Shown: positions 35,653 through 44,372 of the stretch, one piece after another
Layout of the letters: each line of letters begins with the position of its first letter
Numbering within the stretch: the stretch's first letter is position 1
From: Paenibacillus alkaliterrae
GTDB taxonomy: Bacteria; Bacillota; Bacilli; Paenibacillales; Paenibacillaceae
Assembly (NCBI RefSeq): GCF_021532375.1
Contig: NZ_JAKGAP010000008.1
Span: 62,001 to 126,000, forward strand
Reading direction: 5' to 3'
Length of the DNA: 64,000 bases
Notes under the pieces: model-generated
The model's input: the letters and a program-made list of their open reading frames with translations, nothing else
What the model was told of the DNA's origin: nothing
The model's database searches: none
Position numbers and translations under genes: made by a program

Positions 35653-36470
35653 TCCGAACTGAATTTTTCTACAAATACCCGAAGACGCTGCTTAATAAGG
35701 GAACGGGTTTTCTTACTGATTATAGCCATTCCTTGAATCCGTATACGGGCTGCTCGTTTGGCTGCTCCTACTGCTATGTGCGGCAAATGCCGGTCTCGCT
35801 GTTCCGCAAGGCCGATTGGGGAACTTGGGTGGACATCAAGAAGGAGGCTGCCGGAATCTTGAGCAAGGAGCTTCGCAGAGCTAAGGCAAAGGGGAAGGTC
35901 ACGATATTCATGTCCTCAAGCACGGACCCCTATCAGCCTGTCGAGCATAAGGAAAAAGTGACGAGAGCGCTGCTGGAGGTAATGGCGGAGGATCCGCCCG
36001 ATTTTTTGTTTGTGCAAACCCGGAGTCCGCTTGTTGTCAGAGACATTGATATTTTGCTGCTGTTGAAGGATAAAGTTAGGGTAAGCATGACCGTAGAGAC
36101 GGATCGGGAGGATATTCGCAAAATATTTACGCCGGGCGCTCCTCCAATCGGCGCCAGACTTAAGACGCTGCAGCTGCTGGCGGAAGCAGGCGTGCCGACA
36201 CAGGCAACGATCGCTCCGGTTCTGCCGAGCAGTGAAGCGTTCCCGGGATTGCTTAAATCAAGGGTTGATCGCGTATGTGTAGACGATTATTTTATGGGAG
36301 ACGGCAGCGGCGGTACGCGAACCCGCAATTTGGGCATCTTTTCGTTATATGAACAGCTCGGCTTGGAGGAATGGTATAACCCTGCGGCTTATCGGATCGT
36401 ATATGATAGATTGCTAAGCCTTTTTCCAGAAGATCAGATCTATTTAAGTCAACAGGGGTTTGCTCCGTGA
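35649..36470 (+). CDS. Radical SAM protein, spore-photoproduct-lyase-like family
   Basis: 273 residues with a cluster motif CSFGCSYC (Cys35, Cys39, Cys42: C-x3-C-x2-C) binding a [4Fe-4S] cluster and S-adenosylmethionine. It resembles the SplB-like 'Rv2578c-type' radical SAM proteins of unknown reaction rather than true spore photoproduct lyase. Its ATG overlaps the adaB stop codon (ATGA, 4 bases), making it the third gene of an alkylation-damage operon. A DNA-repair or nucleotide-modifying role is suggested by that position only. Confidence 0.85.
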   Translation: MIRTEFFYKYPKTLLNKGTGFLTDYSHSLNPYTGCSFGCSYCYVRQMPVSLFRKADWGTWVDIKKEAAGILSKELRRAKAKGKVTIFMSSSTDPYQPVEHKEKVTRALLEVMAEDPPDFLFVQTRSPLVVRDIDILLLLKDKVRVSMTVETDREDIRKIFTPGAPPIGARLKTLQLLAEAGVPTQATIAPVLPSSEAFPGLLKSRVDRVCVDDYFMGDGSGGTRTRNLGIFSLYEQLGLEEWYNPAAYRIVYDRLLSLFPEDQIYLSQQGFAP

Positions 36471-36522
36471 CTGCTGCTTCTGCAATTTCCCGAGGACGAT
36501 TAAGATAAGGCAGGAATGAATG

Positions 36523-36549
36523 GAGGCGCAGCGCAGCAGTGCCTCTTTT
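36523..36549 (+). terminator. Probable terminator of the ada operon
   Basis: GAGGC (36523-36527) pairs with GCCTC (36541-36545), GC-rich loop, then TTTTC. The stem is short, so confidence is moderate. Confidence 0.45.
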
Positions 36550-36676
36550 CTACTTTTAGATGATGCTTGCTATAAGGCATGAAAGAGCTTTCTTGAACAT
36601 ATGATGGAAACGATACACCCAACTTTATAAGTTGAACTAATCATTTGCGCGAGTTCTCGACTGAACCGACAGCATG

Positions 36677-36861
36677 AACTGGAAAAACTCCTGTTAATTG
36701 TCTCAAACACGCTTTATTAAAGCAATTAACGGGAAAACCAGGCGTTATTCACCAGAATAATCGCTTCTAATCGGCAAACTGACCATATTAGCGGGATAAT
36801 TCCCAGTTAGGCCAAACTTACTCGCTGATGAAGCAAGTTTAGCGGGAACTTTTCCAGTTAG
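36677..36861. repeat. Four copies of a TTARCGGGA-n-CCAGTTA palindromic repeat
   Basis: Copies at 36677-36699 (reverse orientation), 36724-36747, 36788-36810 and 36838-36861. The third (TTAGCGGGATAATTCCCAG) has an almost perfect GGGATAATTCCC palindrome. Spacing between the direct copies is about 50-64 bases. Conserved arms with varied centres look like a dispersed extragenic palindrome family. Confidence 0.65.
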
Positions 36862-37054
36862 ATTCGTCCATTTCATCTCACAGGAGCAACGCTATTATGT
36901 CAGCAAGCTTAATAGGACCTGAAAAAACCTATGCATCTCTAGTTTAACTGATATAAATCGTAATTTTCAAAAAAACTTTATGCACGCGCCTCCGTATTAA
37001 TTAAGATGAAAGATGTTGAAAATAGTATAATGGAATAAAGTTTAGGAGGTCTTT

Positions 37055-38236
37055 ATGAATAAAGCCGTATCGAAGCTGCTGATTATGGCCGTCATCATTA
37101 TAGCAGTGGTCAGTCTCGATTTGAAGATTGACTTGTTTCCCGCAGCGGCAGAATCAGATGAGGTGGTCGCGGTGCAGCAGCCGAATAAGCTTGAGCAGCT
37201 GGAGCTTGAAATTGCGGACAAATTCCAGGCCCGGTCCGAGCGTTTTTCCATTACGTATACAGGAGACAAGCAGGAGCTGTCGGATAAAATGACAGAGGTC
37301 ATTCGAGCGGCACTGAAGCATGACGATTATTCTGCTTATATTCTCGAATCTTATATCTATACGATCCGAAGCTGGGGCAACAAATCTACAATTTCGTTCG
37401 AGGCCAGGTACCGCGAGTCGAAGGAGCAAACCGCCGTTGTGGATCGAGAGGTGAAAAAGGCACTGGCAGCTATACTAGAACAGGATATGAATGACCATGA
37501 AAAGATAAAAGCGATACATGATTGGATCGTCACGAATGTGGAATATGATCAATCTTTGACGCATTATACGGCTTATGCGGCGGTCATTCGCGGAGAAGCG
37601 GTGTGTCAGGGTTATGCCCTGCTGGGTTATAAAATGTTGAAGGAAGCGGGCATTCCGGTGCTTATTGCGGAAGGCACGGTAAATACGGGCGAACACGCCT
37701 GGAACATGGTTCAGCTGGACGGCCGATGGTACCATCTGGATTTGACGTGGGATGACCCGATCACAAAACCGGCTGAAGGCAAGAAGCCGACTGCGCCCGT
37801 GGTCAAATCCAGCGATGGAACGATCCGGTACAATTATTATTTGAAGACAGACGGGGAGCTGCGCGCAGATCATCAATGGACGAAGACATATCCTGCTGCC
37901 GACACCAAGTATGCTGATATTATTCAAGAGCTTGAGCAGCAAGGGGCGGCAACAGAGCGGGAACGCTACAGTAAGCTTAAGATGGCGCTCGGCTTGCACT
38001 GGCTCGAGCCGGAACACACGGTCTCAAGCACGGAGCAGCTGCGAACCGTTATCCAATCGGCGCTTAAATCTCGCACCGCGAGCTTGGAATTCCGGTTTGA
38101 ACAAGGCGAACGTTTCCCGGAGGCTCTGAAAACGGCCTTCCAGAACGTGAACGTAGCCGTTGGCTACCGGGCCAGCTATGAGCCGTTTGCGGGCGACGAC
38201 TCGCTGCTTGTACGGATACAGCTGGAGTATCAGTGA
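37055..38236 (+). CDS. Secreted transglutaminase-like domain protein
   Basis: 393 residues with an N-terminal signal or anchor segment (8-22). The transglutaminase core has Cys184 (EAVCQGYA), His214 (GEHAWN) and Asp229 (HLDLTWDD), a complete papain-like triad, as in bacterial peptidoglycan- or protein-crosslinking/cleaving relatives. A C-terminal part (about 295-393) has no recognised domain. TTAGGAGG precedes the ATG. Monocistronic, followed by a strong terminator. Substrate unknown. Confidence 0.85.
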   Translation: MNKAVSKLLIMAVIIIAVVSLDLKIDLFPAAAESDEVVAVQQPNKLEQLELEIADKFQARSERFSITYTGDKQELSDKMTEVIRAALKHDDYSAYILESYIYTIRSWGNKSTISFEARYRESKEQTAVVDREVKKALAAILEQDMNDHEKIKAIHDWIVTNVEYDQSLTHYTAYAAVIRGEAVCQGYALLGYKMLKEAGIPVLIAEGTVNTGEHAWNMVQLDGRWYHLDLTWDDPITKPAEGKKPTAPVVKSSDGTIRYNYYLKTDGELRADHQWTKTYPAADTKYADIIQELEQQGAATERERYSKLKMALGLHWLEPEHTVSSTEQLRTVIQSALKSRTASLEFRFEQGERFPEALKTAFQNVNVAVGYRASYEPFAGDDSLLVRIQLEYQ

Positions 38237-38274
38237 AAGCAGGCCGCACAAGCGCGTTCAAACAAGCGAATAAG

Positions 38275-38304
38275 GCAGAGTAATGCAGAGTAATGCAGAG
38301 TAAT
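38275..38304. repeat. Three 10-bp tandem repeats (GCAGAGTAAT)
   Basis: Three perfect head-to-tail copies, then GCAC. A short microsatellite-like array between the stop codon and terminator of the transglutaminase gene. Confidence 0.8.
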
Positions 38305-38332
38305 GCACATAGAGAAGAAACGGAGGGGCTGT

Positions 38333-38373
38333 GCCCAAGGTCATCGTTGATGACCTTGGGCCAGTCCTTTTTT
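38333..38373 (+). terminator. Intrinsic terminator
   Basis: GCCCAAGGTCATC-gtt-GATGACCTTGGGC, a perfect 13-bp stem, followed seven bases later by six T. Confidence 0.85.
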
Positions 38374-38463
38374 ACTTTGGGGGAGGCTGTTTCGGCGACA
38401 TAGAGAAAAAACAGATAGCCTAAAAAAGAACGAAGCGATGACTATTTAGATATTAGACCCATT

Positions 38464-38676
38464 ATGAGCAGTGGGACACGTTCGGGTGCGTTGTTGGGAT
38501 ATCGCTCAAATATTAATTATGCATCGGGAAATCCATACGCAGCCGTGATTCCAATAGATATTGGAGCTATAGGATTAATTTTAATGATTGTCAGCATACT
38601 TCTTTTATGCTGCTTTCCTCTTGGAATGTCATCATTGCTCATCCTTGCGCGCAGCGGTCATTTGCTGCCATACTGA
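38464..38676 (+). CDS. Doubtful small membrane protein
   Basis: 70-codon frame with one convincing hydrophobic segment (about residues 32-56: isoleucine/leucine-rich, ending CCFPLG). No ribosome-binding site is visible before the ATG, and the last 45 bases run over the 3' end of the opposite HEAT-protein gene. The segment outside the overlap is A+T rich. It may be the decayed end of a membrane-protein gene. Confidence 0.25.
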   Translation: MSSGTRSGALLGYRSNINYASGNPYAAVIPIDIGAIGLILMIVSILLLCCFPLGMSSLLILARSGHLLPY

Positions 38677-39786
38677 TCCGGCTGCTTCCTCGCCGCGCTC
38701 GATGCGCTCCAGCGCCATCTGGGCCTGCAGCTGGATTTCAAACTCGGAGTCCTTGGCGGCCTCGCGAAGCGCTTCAACAGCCGACTCGTCGCCAGCCTCG
38801 TACAGGAATCGGGCTGCGCGCCAGCGAACGAGCTTGTTCTTATCGCGAAGCGCTTCAATCATTGGCCCGATAGCTGCCGGATCGCCTAGATCGGAAAGCG
38901 TATCGCCTGCCGTCCGTCTTACGGAAGTAGACGAATCACGCAGCGCCGTAAACAAATGCGGCAGCGCTTCGGGCGATCGGAGGTCGCCCAAATAGATGAC
39001 GGCCAGCCTTCGGATCGAGCTATTCTCGTCTTTCAGTGCCACTTCGAGAAGGGGAATACCTTCGATCGACGATACATAACGCTCCAATGCGGCATAACGA
39101 ACCTGCCAATCCGCAGAGGCGAATTGCGTCAGCGCTTCCTCAAGTGACAAAGGTGCAGGCCTCACGGCAAGCCCCGCGACATTCTCAATGACTTCCGTCC
39201 CTTGTGCAATGGCAGCGGAAACCAGCGCGGCCAGCCGCTCTCTAGTATACGAGGCTTCTAGCTCGCGAACGATCTCAGCCGCGATTTCGTCGGGCTCGCC
39301 GTATCGAACGCCGAACTCCTCCAGCTTGCGCTCGCGGATCATGCCCGAGCCGGCAGCCTCAGTCACGGCATCCCCAAACTGCTGCGGAAGCGCCGAACGA
39401 ACTTCGCTGTCTCCCATGCGGACGCGTACCTGCATGGGAATGCCTCTATACATTTGGACGAGCACCTGCGCTTCGCCATAACTAGCGGCAGGTCCCTTAT
39501 CACCGTCGGCCTGACCGTCATCCATCGCATCCCGTTGCAGCAATTGCCCTGCCTCAGCAAGAATAGCTGCCCAGTCAGCTCCAGGCTTGCGGTCCAGCGC
39601 GATAAAGTCAGTCGTGCGGAATAAGCTGCGGACGCCTTTAATTTGCAGCAGCTGCTGCAGGAGCTCAGGCGCATCGACGGCTTCTCCTGCTTTATAGGTT
39701 AGTCTTCGTCCGCGAGGAAGCGTCTCGTCAACGTTCAGCTTCATGGAATTAGGACTCGGCGTAGGTTCTATCGATATGAGTTTCAT
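38632..39786 (-). CDS. NifU-N/HEAT-repeat protein, YpgR/CvfC (conserved virulence factor C) type
   Basis: 384 residues. The N-terminal Nfu/NifU-N-like domain (about 1-80, TPSPNSMKL and RSLFRTTDFIAL motifs) is followed by a middle region and at least four HEAT-like repeats (about 190-370, repeated LGDLRSPEALPHLFTAL-type units with D and A at helix turns). The same combination is found in Bacillus YpgR and Staphylococcus CvfC. Cellular role is poorly known. AGGAGG lies 7 bases before the ATG. Confidence 0.86.
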   Translation of the reverse strand: MKLISIEPTPSPNSMKLNVDETLPRGRRLTYKAGEAVDAPELLQQLLQIKGVRSLFRTTDFIALDRKPGADWAAILAEAGQLLQRDAMDDGQADGDKGPAASYGEAQVLVQMYRGIPMQVRVRMGDSEVRSALPQQFGDAVTEAAGSGMIRERKLEEFGVRYGEPDEIAAEIVRELEASYTRERLAALVSAAIAQGTEVIENVAGLAVRPAPLSLEEALTQFASADWQVRYAALERYVSSIEGIPLLEVALKDENSSIRRLAVIYLGDLRSPEALPHLFTALRDSSTSVRRTAGDTLSDLGDPAAIGPMIEALRDKNKLVRWRAARFLYEAGDESAVEALREAAKDSEFEIQLQAQMALERIERGEEAAGSVWQQMTAARKDEQ

Positions 39787-40014
39787 AAGGAATCCTCCTG
39801 TAATTATGGATCACGACACCAGCGTTATTCCAGCGTGTCACAAATTCTGTTTCGAAAGCGTAATGTTAGGTGTAAACATGTAACACTTAGTTTAACTGAT
39901 TTTATTCAAGTATGCGAACGAAGCGGCCCAGCATGGGAGTGATTGACTTGCTTTTCACGCCTTCGGCTTGGTATCTTAGTTAATAAAAGCGAATATCGAG
40001 GGAGGAATGGACGG

Positions 40015-41070
40015 TTGAGGTTAAAACGATTTGCCAATATCGATCCGATTGAGCAGCATACATCGTTGAAGCAATTCAAGAGATGGCGGCAAGAGCGCAT
40101 TCGCAGGCTGAAAATGAAGGATTATTCCTTTACCGTCCCCAGCGTTCGGCCTGATATCGTTTATTTAGAAAATAACCGCAGACTGCCATCTGTTACATGG
40201 GTCGGTCACTCCACCTTTTTGATTCAGCTTGGCGGCTTGAATATAATTACAGACCCTGTCTGGTCGAGTCAAATGGCTTTTCAGAAAAGGCTGACGCCGC
40301 CGGGAATCCCGATAGAGGACGTACCTCCAATTGATGTCGTGCTCATATCTCATTCTCATTATGACCATTTAAGTGTAAATTCGCTGCGGAGACTTGTTGG
40401 TCCGAGACAGCTGCTCGTGCCCGCGGGCTTAGGCTCGAAGCTGCGCAAGAAAGGTTTTATTAACATCAAGGAGCTGCATTGGTGGGAATCCATCAACATT
40501 CACGGGGTCAAATTCAGCTTCGTTCCCTCCCAGCATTCTACGCGGCGAAATCCGTGGGATACGAACAGCTCGCACTGGGGCGGCTTTGTTATGGAGCAAT
40601 CGACGTCAAGAAGCGGTAAACTGGTTGGCCATGTTGGCGGAAAAATAAAGCATCCTAATCGGGATAATGCTCCAATCGAAATGTCTGCGGATAAGAAAAG
40701 GGAGCTTGAACACCCATACGTCGCGGAATCGCCAACGATTTACTTTGCCGGTGACAGCGGATATTTTCAAGGATTTAAGGAAATCGGACGCCGTTTTCCG
40801 ATCGACGTCGCGCTGCTTCCGATTGGCGCCTATGAACCGGAATGGTTCATGGGACCGCAGCATACGACCCCGGAGCAGGCACTCCAAGCCTTTGAAGATA
40901 CAGAGGCGAAATGGTTCGTGCCAATGCATTACGGCACATTTAAGCTTGCCGACGATACGCCGCGTGAGGCGCTGGACCGACTGGAGGAGGACCGGGTCAA
41001 ACGTACCATCGAGACGCAGCGGCTTGTCATCCTGCCGCTCGGGAAAACCTGGCGACTCGCAGGGAAATGA
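40015..41070 (+). CDS. MBL-fold metallo-hydrolase, NAPE-PLD/UlaG-like
   Basis: 351 residues. Zinc motif HSHYDH (His113, His115, Asp117, His118), TDPVWS (80-84) and later GDSGYF and MHYGTF motifs match the phospholipase-D-like N-acyl-phosphatidylethanolamine hydrolase branch of metallo-beta-lactamase proteins. The start is taken as TTG 40015 because GGGAGG at 40000-40005 is well spaced; an in-frame ATG at 39943 lacks a site. A pseudo-palindrome GTGTAAACATGTAACAC at 39870-39886 lies upstream. Substrate unknown, phospholipid is possible. Confidence 0.85.
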   Translation: MRLKRFANIDPIEQHTSLKQFKRWRQERIRRLKMKDYSFTVPSVRPDIVYLENNRRLPSVTWVGHSTFLIQLGGLNIITDPVWSSQMAFQKRLTPPGIPIEDVPPIDVVLISHSHYDHLSVNSLRRLVGPRQLLVPAGLGSKLRKKGFINIKELHWWESINIHGVKFSFVPSQHSTRRNPWDTNSSHWGGFVMEQSTSRSGKLVGHVGGKIKHPNRDNAPIEMSADKKRELEHPYVAESPTIYFAGDSGYFQGFKEIGRRFPIDVALLPIGAYEPEWFMGPQHTTPEQALQAFEDTEAKWFVPMHYGTFKLADDTPREALDRLEEDRVKRTIETQRLVILPLGKTWRLAGK

Positions 41071-41139
41071 GAAACGCGGACAAATGCGGGCCGAAGTTAC
41101 GAAGAAGGTTTACTTCAAGACCCTTAGGAGGAATTTGCA

Positions 41140-42207
41140 ATGAGTCAGACTAACATACGACTTGGTATTATTGGTGCCGGGGCGATTGGCAACGTACACA
41201 TGCAGACGTTCAACAATGTAGAGGACATAGAGCTGGCTGCAGTGGCAGACGTTTATTTGCCGCTTGCCGAGCAGCGCGCGCAAGAGCATCACATTCAGAC
41301 GGTTCATACGAGTCCGCAAGCTCTGCTTGAGGATTCGTTGATTGATGCCGTGGTAATCTGCGTACCGAATCAATTTCATGCGGCGTTGGCCATTGAGGCG
41401 CTTAAGAAAGGCAAGCATGTACTGCTCGAGAAACCGATGGCTATCGATTCCGAAGCTGCAAGGATGATCGTGGAGGAAGCGGAAAAATCGGGCAAAGTGC
41501 TGATGATGTCGCATCAAATGCGCTGGACGGGACTAAGCAGGGCCTTGAAGCAGCACATTGATAACGGAGATGTCGGTCAAATCTATAACGCAAAAGCAGG
41601 CTGGTTCCGCAAAAAGGGTATACCCGGCTGGGGCTCCTGGTTTACGCGAAAGGATCAAGCCGGCGGCGGTCCGCTCATTGATATTGGCGTTCACATGCTC
41701 GACTTGTCTCTGTATCTCATGGGCAATCCGAAACCGGTATCCGTGTATGGATCGACCTACGCAGAGTTCGGCCCGAACCGTCAAGGCATCGGAAGCTGGG
41801 GAACACCGAACTGGGACGGCTATTACGATGTCGAGGACCTTGCTTCCGCATTGATTAAGCTGGATAACGGCGCGACCTTGTCTCTTGAAGTAAGCTGGGC
41901 AGCGCATTCGGCGTTCCTGCCGGAGGAGCCTTTCATTCATTTGATGGGGACGCAGGGCGGCGTTGCGATCGTAGGCAACAACGGCAAATACGTTACGCAT
42001 ACGGACGATGAGGTAGTCGAGAGCGACATTACTCCTCTTGAAGGAGAGGAGGACCGCATCTTGATGAGCCGACATTTCGCAGAGTGTATACGCGAAGGCA
42101 AGCAACCAATCACATCGGCCCTTTCCGGGTACACAAACAACCGCATTCTCGATGCCATTTACGAATCCTCCCGAACGGGCAACGAAGTCAAGCTGAAATG
42201 GGATTAA
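41140..42207 (+). CDS. Gfo/Idh/MocA family oxidoreductase
   Basis: 355 residues, cytosolic NAD(P)-dependent sugar or inositol dehydrogenase family. Rossmann motif GIIGAGAIG (8-16), conserved EKPMA (about 97-101) with the catalytic-lysine position, and GPLIDIGVHMLD with the catalytic His region. AGGAGG precedes the ATG. It could be in one transcript with the MBL gene (69 bases apart), though nothing else links them. Confidence 0.9.
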   Translation: MSQTNIRLGIIGAGAIGNVHMQTFNNVEDIELAAVADVYLPLAEQRAQEHHIQTVHTSPQALLEDSLIDAVVICVPNQFHAALAIEALKKGKHVLLEKPMAIDSEAARMIVEEAEKSGKVLMMSHQMRWTGLSRALKQHIDNGDVGQIYNAKAGWFRKKGIPGWGSWFTRKDQAGGGPLIDIGVHMLDLSLYLMGNPKPVSVYGSTYAEFGPNRQGIGSWGTPNWDGYYDVEDLASALIKLDNGATLSLEVSWAAHSAFLPEEPFIHLMGTQGGVAIVGNNGKYVTHTDDEVVESDITPLEGEEDRILMSRHFAECIREGKQPITSALSGYTNNRILDAIYESSRTGNEVKLKWD

Positions 42208-42249
42208 CGCAGCAGTGCTATCTATGATGAACCGAACTAAATTTGAAAG

Positions 42250-42298
42250 CCTCCTCTTAGGTGATGACATCATTCGCATCGCTTTAGAGAGGTTTTTT
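42250..42298 (+). terminator. Probable intrinsic terminator
   Basis: CCTC(c)TCT..AGG with matching AGAGAGG arm around a GATGacatCATTCgCATC centre; six T follow (42293-42298). Confidence 0.6.
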
Positions 42299-42497
42299 CT
42301 TTTTTCAAAAGAAAGGGGATTTTATGAAAAAAGGAATCGTATGTCTATTGCTGACTATACGAAGTCTGGTGCCTGAACGGTTTGGCGAATGAACAGGAAC
42401 GTTCGCCCGAAGGCAAAAGAAGGTACGGTTTCCGAGCATACTGTGGTATAATAGTTCGAGATTACGCGATTTTGTAGTGAAGGACGGGATATAACGA

Positions 42498-44117
42498 ATG
42501 ATTAGTACGAGCGGCATAACGCTCCGTTATGGAAAACGGGCGCTATTTGAAGATGTAACCATTAAATTTACGCCTGGCAACTGTTACGGTTTGATCGGCG
42601 CCAACGGCGCGGGCAAATCTACATTTTTGAAAATATTGTCCGGTGAAGTCGAGCAATCGCACGGAGAAGTGCATATCACGCCGGGCGAGCGTCTCGCGGT
42701 ATTGAAGCAGAACCATTACGAATACGATGATTTCCTCGTACTCGAGACCGTTATGATGGGTCACAAGAAGCTGTATGAAGTCATGAAGGAGAAGGACGCT
42801 CTTTATGCGAAAGCGGACTTCACGGATGAAGACGGCATGCGCGCAGGCGAGCTGGAAGCGGAATTCGCCGATATGAACGGCTGGGAAGCGGAGTCTGAAG
42901 CATCGGAGATGCTGAACGGTCTCGGCATTACGCCGGATATGCATAGCAAGAAGATGTCTGAGCTTGACGGTAACGAGAAGGTTCGCGTCTTGCTTGCTCA
43001 AGCTTTGTTCGGTTCCCCGAACATCCTGCTGCTCGATGAGCCTACCAACCATTTGGACATCGAATCGATCCGCTGGCTGGAGGATTTCCTGGCCGATTAT
43101 AAAGGCACAGTCGTCGTGGTCAGCCATGACAGGCACTTCCTGAACACGGTATGTACCCATATTGCGGATATTGACTTCGGCAAAATCCAAATGTACGTAG
43201 GTAACTATGACTTCTGGTATGAGTCGAGCCAGCTTGCCTTGCAGCTTCAACGCGGCGAGAACAAGAAGAAGGAAGACAAGATCAAAGAGCTTCAAGCGTT
43301 TATTCAACGTTTCAGTGCGAATAAGTCGAAGGCGAAGCAAGCAACATCGCGTCAGAAATTGCTCGACAAAATTTCGCTTGACGATATTCGTCCTTCAAAC
43401 CGTAAATACCCGTTCATTCTTTTCAAAGGGGAGCGTGAAGCGGGCAAGCAGCTGCTGCTGGTTGACGGCTTGACGAAATCGATCGATGGAGAGAAATTGA
43501 TCGATAACCTGACAATTGCCATTAACAAAGGCGATAAGGTTGCTTTCGTTGGTCCGAACAGCTTGCCTAAGACATTATTGTTCCAACTGCTCGTGGGTGA
43601 GACTGAAGCGGATGCAGGCAGCTACTCATGGGGAGTAACGACAACGCAGGCATATTTCCCTAAGGACAACTCTCCCTATTTCGAGGGGGTAGATTTGAAC
43701 CTGGTGGAATGGCTTCGTCAATACTCGAAGGATCCGGATGAGACGTTCATTCGCGGTTTCTTGGGCCGCATGCTGTTCTCCGGCGATGATGCGATGAAGA
43801 AAGCAAGCGTATTGTCCGGCGGCGAGAAGGTACGCTGCATGCTGTCGAAGATGATGCTTGAAGGCGCGAACGTTTTCATTCTGGATGAACCGACGAACCA
43901 CTTGGATTTGGAGTCCATTACGGCATTGAACAATGGCCTTATCGATACGGATTGCACCATACTGTTCACGTCGCATGACCATCAGTTCGTCCAGACGATC
44001 GCTAACCGCATCGTTGAAATTACGCCAAACGGCGTAATCGACCGGATGATGACCTACGACGAATATCTTGAAAGCGCCGAGGTTAAGGCGCTTCGCGAGC
44101 GAATGTACGCCGTATAA
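42498..44117 (+). CDS. ABC-F family ATPase (YkpA/YbiT group)
   Basis: 539 residues with two ATPase domains and no membrane segment, so a soluble ribosome-associated translation factor by family. Domain 1: Walker A GANGAGKST (34-42), Walker B LLLDEPTNHLD; the signature is ELDGNEKV instead of LSGGEKV. The linker (about 255-310) is charged. Domain 2: the Walker A reads GPNSLPKT, lacking the usual GKS/T, while its signature LSGGEKV and DEPTNHLD are normal. The ribosome-binding site GAAGGA is modest. Monocistronic, ended by a clear terminator. Confidence 0.92.
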   Translation: MISTSGITLRYGKRALFEDVTIKFTPGNCYGLIGANGAGKSTFLKILSGEVEQSHGEVHITPGERLAVLKQNHYEYDDFLVLETVMMGHKKLYEVMKEKDALYAKADFTDEDGMRAGELEAEFADMNGWEAESEASEMLNGLGITPDMHSKKMSELDGNEKVRVLLAQALFGSPNILLLDEPTNHLDIESIRWLEDFLADYKGTVVVVSHDRHFLNTVCTHIADIDFGKIQMYVGNYDFWYESSQLALQLQRGENKKKEDKIKELQAFIQRFSANKSKAKQATSRQKLLDKISLDDIRPSNRKYPFILFKGEREAGKQLLLVDGLTKSIDGEKLIDNLTIAINKGDKVAFVGPNSLPKTLLFQLLVGETEADAGSYSWGVTTTQAYFPKDNSPYFEGVDLNLVEWLRQYSKDPDETFIRGFLGRMLFSGDDAMKKASVLSGGEKVRCMLSKMMLEGANVFILDEPTNHLDLESITALNNGLIDTDCTILFTSHDHQFVQTIANRIVEITPNGVIDRMMTYDEYLESAEVKALRERMYAV

Positions 44118-44134
44118 GTCTCATGAAACAGAAG

Positions 44135-44176
44135 CATCCGCCTGTAGGGAAAACCTTACGGGCGGATGTTTTTTTT
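44135..44176 (+). terminator. Intrinsic terminator after ABC-F gene
   Basis: CATCCGCC-TGTAgGG pairs with CCtTACG-GGCGGATG, followed by eight T. Confidence 0.88.
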
Positions 44177-44372
44177 GACATTGCATGTCAAAAACGTCGC
44201 GGATAAGCTGTTCGAATGCAAGCAAAAGCCATAGAAAATTGTTGCATTCGTGCATAAAAGTGCGCACCTGGTCAACACTGTTTCTCTAGACCCACACGGT
44301 TTCGTTCGGTTATGATACCGTTATATAATTTAGCTGCAAAAAAATAGTTAAGTTTTTAAGCTTGGGAGGGTA

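Larger units (their letters stand above)
36471..37054. other. Intergenic region with terminator and palindromic repeats
   Basis: About 580 bases without a gene. It contains a probable terminator at 36523-36549, the repeat cluster at 36677-36861, and a TATAAT at 37026-37031, 24 bases before the transglutaminase-like gene, with no clear -35. Confidence 0.5.
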
